Notes: generated by a model from the letters alone, not told the origin. DNA of 45,000 nt from Sphaeroforma sirkka (GCA_001586965.3 LUCW03001889.1:1-45000); one strand, 5' to 3'; positions 21,620-33,345 are shown, counted from the first letter of the stretch. Program-made: numbers and translations.

Positions 21620-21697
21620 ATGGATCTGAGAATGTTGGAGACGCAGAGGAACAAACTGATATCGAATACCCCGAAACTAACGAGAACCAGAGTACAA
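21620..21697 (+). other. Candidate exon 2 of an unidentified gene
   Basis: 78 bases (26 codons) between an acceptor-like TTTTGCGTAG and the donor-like GTATGCCTCT, so its length preserves the frame. Joined to candidate exon 1, two frames stay open: an acidic one (SENVGDAEEQTDIEYPETNE) and a basic one (MDLRMLETQRNKLISNTPKL). No known family was recognised. The next intron would contain the second microsatellite. Confidence 0.28.
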
Positions 21698-21711
21698 GTA
21701 TGCCTCTCAAT

Positions 21712-21804
21712 TTATATATATAAGTGAGTGGGTGTGTGTGTGTGTGTGAGTGGTGTGTGTGTGTGGTGGGTGAGTGTGTATATATATATATGTGTGTGTA
21801 TGTA

Positions 21805-21836
<32 letters not shown>

Positions 21837-21837
21837 G

Positions 21838-21902
<65 letters not shown>
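21712..21902. repeat. Compound microsatellite (GT)n-(AT)n
   Basis: An interrupted GT tract (about 21724-21836) with ATGT islands, then about 60 bases of AT ending at the TGTAAAACC start of the next LTR-like segment. Confidence 0.95.
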
Positions 21903-21906
<4 letters not shown>

Positions 21907-22204
21907 AAACCAATCCAAATCCCAAATTCCAGGATCATCACATATTGAGTTTTGGAATTAAGATTGCAATATTTCTGATATTAGAGTCATCAGAAATATT
22001 AACGTAGAACTGATAAGCTATACCGGGACTCCGCGTGTGAAAGAAACACTCAAGTTAATTCTGAGTCTGGTGAAAACACAAATAAAGATTCAGTTCAGTT
22101 CTCTCAGACTTGGGGACATTTCCTAGCTGAGATAACCGTACTTTTGAAAAGAGGTCTATTGTATTCCTTGGCTCATATCTTTCCGCTACTCTCCATACTC
22201 TACA
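21903..22204 (+). repeat. LTR-like segment related to the LTRs of E and F
   Basis: Matches F's 5' LTR (39127-39420) over most of its length: CCAATCCAAA, GGATCATCA, GATAAGCTATACCGGGACTC, GAGATAACCGTACTT, CATACTCTAC. It starts TGTA directly after the AT microsatellite and ends CTCTACA. A Copia gag-like region follows rather than Gypsy sequence, so it may be a solo LTR or the end of an element that lost its other parts. No target duplication was seen. Confidence 0.6.
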
Positions 22205-22229
22205 AGTCACTCTGATCTCGCGCTATCAA

Positions 22230-23014
22230 TATGCCTACTGTGAACTCTTAAGGATATTAAGACCACCACTATTATCGAATCGAAAGGTCTTCTGGATTTC
22301 TTGAAAAACTCAGACCATTCTATCCGTGAATTGTGAAGGAATCCCAACATTATTGACCGATCCGACCCCGTTAGAGGAAACCGATGGACACCCAAGGAAA
22401 TAGCTGAGGCTTATCCGTTTATCTATCGCAACTTATCTCCACTGCTGCATACGAAAATCAGTCAATTCATTGATAAACCTTGGAAAGCTTTTGCCGCACT
22501 GAAACGCAAATTTGAAGCCCTGATCAAAGATCATATCCAGATATTAGAAAGGAAACTAAACCGCATCACGCAAGATCGAAACGAATCTTATGCCATCTTA
22601 TCAGTCGTTTCAACACGGCATTTGTAGAAGCTGGTGGTTCGAAGTCCTAACAACAGACTATGCGCTATTCTATGACAGTCTGTAAACGACGATAATCAGA
22701 CTCTTAAGATTGCGTTGAAGACACCAGCTATGATGGTCTACTCGCCATGTATTTCATCGCGTTGGATCCAGACGAAAGTGACCGATCGACCATTATGCAA
22801 GGTACACATGCAGGTATATCGACAGGAATTTGTGCATTCTGCAACAATCGTGACATTCCATCGGACAATGTCGTAGGCTACAAGCGTAAACCAAATCATA
22901 CGTTGCTGGTAACTCACATAATCAGGGTCGTGGCCAAGACGGTTGCAAACCTTACAATTGACGAATTAACAAGTCTGGTCTTCGTCTAGACATGAGAGAC
23001 TACATATACATGTC
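22230..23014 (+). pseudogene. gag-like part of element H (continues at 27972-28142)
   Basis: Motifs typical of Copia gag: IIESKGLLDFLKNSD, then WTPKEIAEAYPFIYRNLSPLL, DKPWKAFAALKRKFEALI and LERKLNRITQDRNESYAIL. Near 22833 a CAFCNNRD segment resembles a zinc-knuckle start. Beyond element C the sequence resumes with a second Cys-containing stretch (CRTCSERF) and an Arg/Asp-rich end. Fossil. Confidence 0.55.
23011..23014. repeat. Target-site duplication of element C, left copy
   Basis: TGTC precedes the LTR here and follows the other LTR at 27968-27971. The shared string extends to ACATGTC if the LTR-end bases ACA are counted. Confidence 0.6.
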
Positions 23015-23771
23015 TGTAAATATCGGTCTCTTAAGGCGGTATAAACATCTTAGAGCTACTAAACGAAATAAGATCTTAAAGTCTTTTAATAAGTTTTTTA
23101 AGTATACGAATTTTAGTCTGGTAATAAAGTTAGGTATGCCTCATAGAAATCAGCAACACTCTGGGGGATTGTAAGGCTGAGACATTGCCTATATATCATC
23201 CTCCCAGTACTGATTTAGCCGAAGGGATTTTATTTATGTTTTCGTTATCGTTATCGTCGAAACTAGTACTACTTGTTTCGTTGCACGAAATACTAAAACT
23301 AGTAAAATCCTATCTTTAGAAAAAAAAGCAAAAAAGAAAAGAAATACCCTTGATGTCCTTAGTTATTGTCTTAACCAATAACTGACCACTTATCAAGAAT
23401 TGCCGAATTGCCATCATCAGACTGGCACATCTGGTTGGCTGAGCGCAGGTCAAACTAGGTAACCATTAAGGGTCTCTAGAAACCTATGTTCGGTTGAGCC
23501 ATCTCGCTACCGAAGTATTCAGATGTATATTTTGGAGTGTTTATCTAGCTCTTAATAGACCTACTCCAAATATACTCTTTGGCCTTGTTCACAGTCCCTT
23601 TAATGGGTCGGGGCCAAAATATCTGATTTGTAGAATGGAAAAGGTACTTGTAAATAGAACCGTTAAAAACCATTTAATGCACGTGCTTTTAATAGTACGT
23701 TTATAATTTACGTACTGCTTAAGAGTACGTTTATCAACATAAGAGTCTAATGTGGAGGCCCGGCTACTACA
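23015..23771 (-). repeat. 3' LTR of element C
   Basis: 757 bp, plus-strand start TGTAAATATCGG and end GGCTACTACA. It is followed inward by the C-rich complement of the polypurine tract (23772-23783). It carries the variants of B's 3' LTR at about seven sites. Confidence 0.9.
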
Positions 23772-23888
23772 CAGCCCCCACCCAGCTTTGAAATCCAAGA
23801 GAGGCTAGTTGCTCACTCGAGCTGATTTTGGATTTGAAAATCGAGAAAGGAAAAACGGGTCGAAAACATTAAGTAGCATAACATATAG

Positions 23889-24960
23889 TTAATGTTTCTC
23901 AGGCGGAGAAGTTAAGCGTTCTCGGTTACCCTGTGAGAGTTTGGGCTTAGGTCCAGTAGGTCCGTGGTGGTCGACTGGACGTTTCTTACGCTTCAGTGTC
24001 TTTGGGACGTATGAAGGATGAGCATTAAAGCTCGGGATAAATGCTGTAGGTGGGTAAGTTTTAACTTCCGTACCTTCAGATGTTGGGAACATGCTGTCTT
24101 TATCAGCTTGTGACTTGTGTAGGCGTTTACGCCATTTTCTATTAAAGGCTTTTAAATAGTCTTGATTGTCAAAAGCGTCTGCAGTTAACTCAGCGATCGT
24201 ACCGTCTATAAAGCGTGTACGATAGTATGTGTAACCTTCCTTATCCGTTCTCCATATTATGTCCTTAAATTCAGAACGATCAAGAGGGGCACTAGAGTCA
24301 TGTCTTCTTGCGAGTATAATCTCAGTAGTCGGAATACGACTCGTGCCTATATTAAGCGCACTAGAACCATCGGGGTTATTAACCTCGTACGTTCCGCTTT
24401 TAGTGTCTGCTACTGAGATTATGTATGGACCTATCCATTTAGATGTTAATACAGTAGCATCAGAGTTGCGTTGACGGATGTTAACTCTGCCACCAACCTG
24501 ATACTCTGCTATCTTCTTGGTAGTGTTCCATCTGTTTTGCCTTTTTAATATGGCTATATTACGTGTTTCTCGCAAGCAAGGGTATACAACGTTATGTATA
24601 CGTTGTACCTTTTCTAACCATGGTAACTCATGGCGATCTGGTTCATCCTTGTTATAGGGTATTTGTAACTCACTATATCTGCCACGAAAATAGTGAGCGG
24701 GTGTAGTTCCTGTAACCGGATCAGCACACTCGTTCATTTGTGTTTGTACCCATTTAAGATGGTACGGCCAATCATCTGCATCATCCGTTAATGCAGTGCG
24801 TAAGAAGAACTTAAGTTTTCTATGGCGCGTTTCATTTGCGCCTTGCGTTTGCGGTTTATATGGCACACCTCTCTTATGGCACATGCCTGATACGAGTACT
24901 AATGGTTACATATTGTCATCACAGAACTCGCTACCGTTATCAGAGCACATAATACCTGGC
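23889..24960 (-). pseudogene. Integrase C-terminal part of element C
   Basis: A 331-residue open stretch (23889-24884) contains YKPQTQGANETRHRKLKFF, SKWIGPYIISVADTKSGTYEV and YYRTRFIDGTIAEL, then a tail with KRKKRPVDHH. It is nearly identical to B and preserves B's tail region. Fossil. Confidence 0.8.
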
Positions 24961-25050
24961 CACCCGTGGTCAGCAAAGACTTGGCAACATAATTCTGCCA
25001 CGGTCTGCGTAGTTGTATTGCCTTTGAAGAGATTGAACCCGGTAGTACCT

Positions 25051-27081
25051 TCATTCCAGTTTGATATCTGGTTTCCGGTCACATGTCTTGGCGTGATAAC
25101 CGTTGGTTTTCTCACACTTGTCACACTTATTAATAAAGTGTTTGCAAGTAGCCGAGTGCCGCCCGTTGCAATAACCGTTCGGGGCAAGCTGATACTTATC
25201 GTATCCACACTTCTCATCGGCACACTTCTTGACTTGCTTGTATAGTGCTTCCTTCTCAGCACGTACCTTTTTATTAGGCCGTGAGTGCGGCGTTGATTCA
25301 CGTGGACGAACATTCGGACGTTCGTTGGATGTCTGTCGGGATACATACCCTTGATCAATCTGATCACGTGGTTTCTTAAGAACCACCTTCTCTCTCGAGG
25401 TTACTCGATCAGAGGGATAAGTGTCGGAAACAGTTTCATAGAACTGATCCCAGCGCAGTCGAGTCAGGTGAAATTTCTTCTCCTGTCCTTTATCTCTCGC
25501 TTCGTTCGCATACTTGCGACGTAGCTCGAGTTAAAGGCGCTCTCGATCATTACTGCCTATGTTCATACAGAATACAAGCATTGCCAACAACTCATACCAG
25601 CGTGGCTTGTCATCCCCCTTGATATCAGGTCTGACAAGGTCCGCATCGAGTTTCAAAATATAGCTCAAGATGCTAGTATTCGCTGTTGGTGGTGCCAGAA
25701 TTGAACATAGTCCTGGACTGCGCATATCCTTGCTTAATAAGGATGTCACTAGCCAACATACTTCTGGCCAGTTACGACACTCATCGATCTCTTTGAGATG
25801 CTTCTGAAGGATCCGATAATTGGTTCCTTCTGGATTAAATGTCTGCATAAACGCAGATATCCATTGCGGTGGGGCAATGTCCTTTGTCTCCAGCATCACT
25901 GTAAACGCGTGTAACGAGCGAGTCAGAGTCTCGAGGTCATGATTATTGATGAATTCGGGCTTCTGGGTACTTGAGTCTCAGTTCGATTTAAGTCGACTGA
26001 TCATGCCCTTATACTTCTGGTGATCGCGTTGGTCCTGCCCGCGTTGTGCTTGCAGCAACTGGTCGATTCGCTTCTGCTTGATGTTGATTATTTTCGCATA
26101 ATAATCAATTTCTGGACGATCTTGCAGGTCATGAGCGAGCTCCATCTTAACTGTGAGTTCGTTCACTTCTGCATTCAGCATAACTACCTCTGTGGACTGA
26201 AAGTCTTCGGCGGGTTGGTGTAATGCATTGCGGTCCTTCCGTGGGTACTCCACGTCACTCGCATGTATGCGGGAAGCTTTAGTTCCCTTTCGGTGGATAT
26301 TAAAGTCCATGGTCGACGCTTCACGACGCTCGTTACTGAGACGTGGTGTTGGAATGAAGATCTTAGGATCATCCGTTACGATAATCTCGCACGTCGACTT
26401 TGGTTGGGTGCGATGTGCCTTCCCCCAATCAGGTAAGGGGGGAAGGTGTATTCTTCCCAGCGGTTGGGTCTATAATACCCTCCAAAACGGGAGACTCATG
26501 TCCCGGTGATGGTATTGGAGTAAATAGTGCCTGGTCCCGTGGAAGTAGACTTTCCCAGGGAACATTCTCCGGGCTTATTTCGGCCGGCTTAGTATTTAGA
26601 TCGTGGTACTCCTCATTAGTCTTCTCTAAGCGATGTTTTGACTGCTCTTTTACAGTGATGTGGGTAGATGCGCTAGCCTGTGGTTTTGTCTTCCGTGACT
26701 TCATCGTCGCCGGGGTCGTCGTAATTGACTTCCGTAATTGGCTCTTTACCCTTCGGGTTAATCTCCTCGAGGTCGTCATAATTGACTTCCGTAATTGGTT
26801 CTTTACCCTTTGGATTAATCTCCTCAGGGATAGTAGATGGAGTGGTCTTAACCCCACTCCTATTTTCGCTTCGTGGTTTCATGAGCTTTGAACTTGAGGA
26901 GAGTGGGTCCTCTAGCCCTCTCCTCGGCTGACTTCTCTCTTAATGGAGTAGTCTCACCGGTATCCAGTGCATTGTCGTCTTTAGCGACAATGGGGTTGAC
27001 TGCGTCTTCGGCAGATTCTCTGTCCATCTTCTTTTTATCCGCTTTACGCTTCTTAGATAGCGTAGAATCCTTCTTAGTCAT
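25051..27081 (-). pseudogene. gag-like part of element C
   Basis: From 27081 leftwards: charged N-terminus (MTKKDSTLSKKRKADKKKMD), the two 19-codon repeats, the coiled coil, the capsid-like end (WPEVCWLVTSLL) and the paired Cys/His finger (CGYDKYQ, CNGRH, CDKCEKTNGYH). Very close to B. Fossil with a few breaks. Confidence 0.8.
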
Positions 27082-27206
27082 ACTTTTCCAGTACGACTTC
27101 TGCTATTCACTTAACGAATAGTTATTGTCTTAATTTTACGTGGTAGTTAATTACCACGACGCTTAAGTAGCTCAAGTAGTTAATACTTTGCTAACTTTAA
27201 AAAATG

Positions 27207-27967
27207 TGTAAATATCGGTCTCTTAAGGCGGTATAAACATCTTAGAGCTACTAAACGAAATAAGATCTTAAAGTCTTTTAATAAGTTTTTTAAGTATACG
27301 AATTTTAGTCTGGTAATAAAGTTAGGTATGCCTCATAGAAATCAGCAACACTCTGGGGGATTGTAAGGCTGAGACATTGCCTATATATCATCCTCCCAGT
27401 ACTGATTTAGCCGAAGGGATTTTATTTATGTTTTCGTTGTCGTTATCGTCGAAACTAGTATTACTTGTTTCGTTGCACGAAATATTAAAACTAGTAAAAT
27501 CCTATCTTTAGAAAAAAAAGCAAAAAAAAGAAAAGAAATACCCTTGATGTCCTTAGTTATTGTCTTAACCAATAACTGGCCACTTATCAAGAATTACCGA
27601 CTTGCCATCATCAGACTGGCACATCTGGTTGGCTGAGCGGAGGTCAAACTAGGTAATCATTAAGGGTCTCTAGAAACCTATGTTCGGTTGAGCCATCTCG
27701 CTACCGAAGTATTCAGATGTATATTTTGGAGTGTTTATCTAGGTCTCTTTAATAGACCTACTCCAAATATACTCTTTGGCCTTGTTCACAGGCCCTTTAA
27801 TGGGTCGGGGCCAAAATATCTGATTTGTAAAATGGAAAAGGTACTTGTAAATAGAACCGTTAAAACCATTTAATACACGTGCTTTTAATAGTACGTTTAT
27901 AATTTACGTACTGCTTAAGAGTACGTTTATTAACATAAGAGTCTAATGTGGAGGCCCGGCTATTACA
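27207..27967 (-). repeat. 5' LTR of element C
   Basis: 761 bp, plus-strand start TGTAAATATCGG and end GGCTATTACA, followed by the TGTC target copy. It shares its distinguishing variants with B's 5' LTR. Confidence 0.9.
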
Positions 27968-28142
27968 TGTCGAAGAATATTGACAGATCTGATTCGAATC
28001 GTGGCTGTCGTACATGTTCTGAACGTTTCATCAGAAACAACCGCTGCAAATCACGATGATCATGACAGACAGGACTAATGAGTAAATACAATAGACGCGA
28101 CCGCGACTACGACGATGGTAGATATTTTCGAGATACTCAACG

Positions 28143-28591
28143 TGTGAATTTTTCAACTCTGTGAAAGTGCTCTTTATTTCCTTTTGTACTCTGTATTTAT
28201 ACTATTTTTCGTCAAAATTGAACGGCCCTTTCGGCTCGAAAATTTCTTTTGCCAAAGAAATTCCAACGGACGTGCGCGGTCTATTTTAGATTCCATCTCT
28301 AAAAATACAAACACAATTTCTTCAAATACACTTAAACTTCTAAGACTCATAACTCAATGAATATTCACTCAAACAACTTGAATAAGGTGTCATATGAAAG
28401 GAAAAAGCATTTCCTATCAAATGACACCTGTAACAAAATTACACATTTAATAGGTCAAACACAATCGGCCTACGAAACACATTCGTAAACACAACATACA
28501 AAAACATACTTAGATAAGTGGTTCCTCGATGGACTAGGTCTGAGTCCAACACTTAAACATCATTCACCTTTGACAATATGATTTTTCTACA
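28143..28591 (-). repeat. 3' LTR of element D
   Basis: Plus-strand start TGTGAATTTTTCAAC and end GATTTTTCTACA. It matches 33408-33857 almost base for base. Confidence 0.95.
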
Positions 28592-28600
28592 CCCCCCCAT
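28592..28600 (-). promoter_or_regulatory. Polypurine tract of element D
   Basis: The minus strand reads ATGGGGGGG directly before the 3' LTR start TGTAGAAAAATC. Confidence 0.75.
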
Positions 28601-28652
28601 GGACGCAAGACATAGTCATCGGACATCATTCGACATGTATCTCCCCCACAAA

Positions 28653-31132
28653 CTAGCCACAACGACAAAGAGATGTAGACACGACAGCACATCGGTAGCA
28701 GCGGCGTTTCATCATGTGACTGCGGTGCTTCACGAAAGCAACCTTAGGCAATGCCTTGGTCAATGCATCAGCAATCATCAACTCAGACCGGCAGTCTTCC
28801 AATGCGATGATCTTCTTTGCACATAACTCTCGCACGTAATGATATTTGATATCAATATGCTTACTGCGCTTGGTGGTCAATTCCTCAGCCATCTTCTTAG
28901 CAGTCTGATTGTCCTCGTAACAAACCACGGATTGATCAGTGGCTCGTCCTAGCTCAGATAGCAAATTCAAAGCAGTCTTTACGTCACGGCAAGACTCTGC
29001 AAGACTGACATACTCTGCCTCAGAAGTACTTAGGGTGACAAGTGTCTGGCGGCGCGCCCCCCAGTAGACTGGGGCATTTGTGATGAATACCAGATAGCCA
29101 GAACGAGATCGTTTGTCTTCTTCGCCTCCATAGCTTGCATCGGCATACGCACAAAGTTTCAAGTCGTTCCCGGCTTCATAGAAGATTCCCCAGTGTTTGG
29201 TAGCCTCCAAGTATCCGCACAGATTTCTTGCGGCAGCCTCTCTCTCGCCTTAGTCGGCTGGTCAAGGTATCGGCTCAGTGAACTTGTCGCAAAAGCAATA
29301 TCAGGACGCGTACCCACAGCTGCAAACATAAGGGAACCTATGATACCACGGTAGTCTGAATCCTGCACCAATGTACCAGGCTGATTCACGTCGAAAGATG
29401 TACTCATAGGTGTACTAACCCTTTTCAATGGTCCATACTTCTGCGCTAGCTTCTCAATATATGCCGGCTGCGAGATGAAAATTCCTCTTTCAGACATATC
29501 AATTTTCCATCCGAGGAAAAACCGTGGAGACCCCATCGACTTGACGTCGAACTCTGTCTCGATCTTCTTCAATATATTCTCCCCCATTCGACGTGAAGTC
29601 GAAAATATCAAACCGTCATCAACATAAAGTACCAGAAAGCAGTTCTTCCCAATAAAGAGACAAGGGTCCGTAAGACTTGGCCGGAATCCAACATCATTAA
29701 CGAGGAAATCTCTGAAGCGCACAAACCAACATAATCCGGCTTGCTTGAGTCCATAGATACTCTTCTTCAGCTCGCAAATAGCACCCTCCTTAATCAATTG
29801 GTGATCCTCATCACTTAGTAAATCACCGACTAGTTCAACGAAACCAGTGGGGATCTCCGAGCAGACGTACTCTTCCAAATTACCATGCAAAAATGCAGTT
29901 TTGACATCGAACTGCAATACATCTAAGTTCTCAGATGCAGCGATAGCCAAACATGCACGCACAGTCTCTTTTGTGACTACAGGTGACGATGTCTCCACAT
30001 AATCTCGACCATACTGTTGTGCAAATCCCTTCGCACACAGGCGGGCTTTTTGTCGTATAACTGCGCCGCTTTCATCACGCTTGAGAGTGAGAACCCACTT
30101 GAGTCCCAGAGGTTTTGTCCGGGCCTTGCAGCGCTGCTGAAGTTTCCAAACCTTCATCTTCAGCATTGAACGTAGCTCGTCTCTCATGGCTGCGCGGAAG
30201 TACTTCTCATCAGCAGACCCAGTCAAGTCTTTGAAGGACAATTCATCATCGGCCAGAAATCCGAAGTTAGATTCTTCATGATCTCGTTTACGATCTCGTC
30301 GAAGTTTCGAAGCTTTTCGAGGTGGGGTTCCACTTGATTGACGTTCACGTTTTCTCTCCGAGTCCAAGTCCGTACGGGCCTTAGAGCTGATCCGCGGGGA
30401 CATCATGTCATTGGCTCGGTCGCGTGTACGATCTACGCGGGTTTTCAATCGCCTGCCACCTCTCGTAGGTGTCTGCTTACCAGGTAAATCACGTTTCTGG
30501 TGATTGAGTGGGCGACGAGCACAACCAGGATGTTCACCAGGTCCTGATTCATCACCTCCATCAGTAGATGATTCATCTATAGTGACATCATCGTCGGCGG
30601 CATCATCCATGGGACCATCTCCATCACTATCCGTATCTGATTCTGACGCTGAAGTATCCCTGTTACCATCACTTGCTCCTACTTCATCGTCAATACTATC
30701 ATCGTCACCCTCGGAATTATTGACTTTGACCCTTTCAACGTGACTGGCAATCGTGGGCTCAAGGCGATAATCTCGACTGTTCACAACACGCTTTGTCTCT
30801 AGGTTGTAAATTCGCATACTGCCGCCAACAGTATTAAGGCTAGGACCTAGTAAAATACCTTCCTGACCCTTCTTGCCGAATTTCTTGATATGTTTTCCGG
30901 TCAAGAAATATACTTTCGCACCAAAAGGAATTGTTGTCTGCGACAAATCAGGTTTAACTCCTGACCATAGTTCCGCCCGCGACTTAGCACCACCTCGTTG
31001 TGGCATTACGTTGATCAACCAACAAGCATAGGTAACCGCTTCAAGCCAAAACTCATCGCCCAGTCCAGCCTGCAGTAGAAGAACCCGGGCCATCTCGATT
31101 AGGGGTTCGATGTGCACGCTCACATCTTCCAT
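28653..31132 (-). pseudogene. Integrase end, RT and RNase H parts of element D
   Basis: The 657-residue stretch 29159-31132 starts in the integrase core (ARVLLLQAGLGDEFWLEAV), passes through an acidic Ser/Asp-rich linker and a basic Arg-rich stretch, and then holds Copia RT: WKLQQRCKARTKPLGLKWVL, DVKTAFLHGNLEEYV, KKSIYGLKQAGLCWF and the catalytic LVLYVDDGLIF. RNase H follows (28653-29210): ADASYGGEEDKRSRSGYLVF, then STSEAEYVSLAESCRDV and KRSKHIDIKYHYVREL. Typical Copia order and spacing; fossil but close to whole. Confidence 0.9.
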
Positions 31133-31231
31133 TATGTTCAGGAGTACGTGCTGCCGTCAAACTCTGCTTTATGCCTCTTGCTGATAGCATAGACTTCCAA
31201 GTCTCGTTGACAAACTCGCCCCCCTCTATCA

Positions 31232-33253
31232 CTATGAGCCTTCTTTCGGGAATCGCTTCAACACTGCAAATTCAGTGTCCAGCAAGTGACGCATTGCAGC
31301 AGTCGCATCACTCTTGTGCTTCAGGCCCAAACACCAGTAGTGGTCCGTTGCATCGTCAAGAACCTGGAGACCGAATTGTTTTCCAGTGAGTGACGACGGT
31401 GTCTTCGAGGTCTCGAAGATATCTACGTACAGCTTCGATCCCGGAACTTCTAGAACCACAAATTTACGTTTACCCTTCGACCGGACCAACTTGCGAGTAA
31501 TTCTGGCCCGTGTCAACTTGCCTTGTACGCAAGCTCTACAGAAGGGAAGCTTCTCACCCCAACGTCTGGTAACTTTCTCCATTCCTGCGCAAACCATTGT
31601 CTCTTTCATCAGTTCCAAGCTTACATGGCCAAGTCTATGATGCCACATGAGCATATCTGCTTCACTATCATCGGATGCCACAAGGGCCTTATCTTCATCG
31701 ATAATCTTTGTACCCGAATGTGTTCGGTTCACGGGTGACTTCAGATTCCTCAGGGAAACGATGTATAGCCCTTGTCTAACCGTTGCTTTCACCAAACAAC
31801 CCTGCGGATCAAATAATGTGCAGTCGTTCTTCTCGCACGTCGCCTTCCAGCCGTTCTTAACAAGCTGTCGTACGGATAAAAGTTGAACACCCGCCTTAGG
31901 AATGAGAAGAGCTAAACCAGTCTCAGGACAGCCGCGCAACTCTCCCTCACCATCTGCTTGCAGTTTAGTGTTGCCAAGCCCGGTCAATCGCTTGTTAGAG
32001 GGTCTCACAGCAGACAGAGCATTCTCCAATACTACAACATGCTTGCTGGCACCTGTGTCAACCACAAGCTCGTTAGCAGATAAGACCAGATCACCCACGC
32101 CCAGCAATGCATACGCCGATTGTTCGCTGATTATGTTCTCCAATTCAGCTTTAGCGATTGAAGTGACGGATCCATCCACAAGTAGATCATCCTCGGCAAA
32201 GGTGTTATCATCATCGAGTGTAGCACAGTTATCTTCATCGGTAGCTGAGATTGAGCCACCCTGAACTTCATAATCCGATGAAAAACCTCCAGATAGCAAC
32301 CCGGGTGGAGCATCCAATTCATCATCAAATTTGCTCTCTGCATCGGAAGAATCAGAATCGGTGGAATCACACATCAAGGCCGGCATACCATCATCACTGT
32401 CGGAATCTCCGTTATCACCGATCGCCATCAATCCAAATCCGAAATAGCCATTGTCATCATCATTCTCATCGTCGAGATCTGGGCAGTCTCGTTTGATATG
32501 CCCTGGTTTCTTGCAATTCAAACACGCCATCTTACCACGACAATTAGCCCGAGTATGCCCGGGCTTAAGGCACTTGAAACAAGTAAGCTCCCGGCCATCT
32601 CTACTACCAAAGCCACCTCTTGGTCGGTCGAAACCTCCTCCTCGTCGACCCTTCTGGGCTTGATGGTTACCCTTGTGGTATCGTCCATTAGCATAAAGAC
32701 CGATATCTTCGTCGTCGTTGTCACCATCGTAGACACCGAGTCCAGTCTCAAACACAATGGCGGCTTCCTTCACTTGCTCATAGCTGAATCGATTTCCGTT
32801 TGCAAACTTCGCATTCAAGTCAATCTTCAGCGGCGCAAACTGACGTGGAAGGCCCTTCATGAAGGATATGCGTTTCCGAATGTTAGTCAACTCATCCCCC
32901 TGACCTGCAAGCTGGCCAAATAGAATCTCACATCGGTCGGCGAGTTCAGCAACATTTTCTCCATCGTTCATCTTCATCCTATCTAACTTCTGAGTCAACG
33001 CATCCAGATTGGCCTCCGTCTGGCGGTTTATTGCGGTAGCGATCTGGGCCAAGGCAACTGCAGGGTTATCAGTGTTACGGACGTATCCAAGACAACAGTC
33101 TTCAACGCTCTGGACAATCATGGAGTAGGCAATCTCCCTCTCACGGTCTGTAGCGGCATTGAAGACGGCCTTTTCCTTCAGCTTAGCTTCCATTTTCAAC
33201 TTCCAGTTCGGGTAGCCGGTGGCATCCTTCAGTTTGGGCTCCACGTACTTCAT
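31232..33253 (-). pseudogene. Gag, protease and integrase start of element D
   Basis: The likely start is MKYVEPKLKDATGYPNWKLK at 33253; an upstream methionine would translate the CT repeat. The UBN2-type Copia gag includes LDRMKMNDGENVAELADRCE and FMKGLPRQFAPLK. Two zinc knuckles follow (CFKCLKPGHTRANC and CLNCKKPGHIKRDC), then an acidic stretch, the protease motif LVVDTGASKHVV (about 32060), and a GAG-pre-integrase/zinc domain (MWHHRLGHVSLELM, then CRACVQGKLTR). The integrase core begins at KLYVDIFETSK. Confidence 0.92.
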
Positions 33254-33275
33254 CCTCTCGGTTTGGTGATCAGTG

Positions 33276-33345
33276 GTCTCTCTCTCTCTCTCTCTCAAAT
33301 CAGCGCTCTCTAGCTCTCTCTCTCTCTCTCTCTTTTCTCTCTCTC
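33276..33345. repeat. (CT)n microsatellite in the leader of element D
   Basis: Long CT tracts (GA on the element strand) lie between the primer site and the gag start. In one frame they read as Arg-Glu repeats, probably not part of the natural protein. Confidence 0.9.

Larger units (their letters stand above)
23015..27967 (-). mobile_element. Element C: short sister copy of B, Ty3/Gypsy, with both LTRs
   Basis: 4,953 bp with whole LTRs at both ends and a 4-bp target duplication (TGTC). On the minus strand it carries a gag-like part with charged N-terminus, coiled coil and paired Cys/His finger (about 25051-27081), and an integrase C-terminal part with GPY module and basic tail (23889-24960). 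A protease-RT-RNase H-MT block is not seen, so it could move only with help from a full copy. What remains is almost identical to B. The LTR pair differs at about 10-15 positions. It is young but broken, and lies in Copia element H. Confidence 0.88.

Noticed and set aside
20858-22007. Several Tyr/Ile-rich open frames on both strands around the microsatellites
   Set aside because: They are translations of (AT)n/(GT)n repeats and carry no protein signal.
30504-32923. Plus-strand frames opposite the coding parts of Copia D
   Set aside because: Antisense shadows; Ser/His/Pro-rich composition mirrors the acidic and zinc-knuckle regions.
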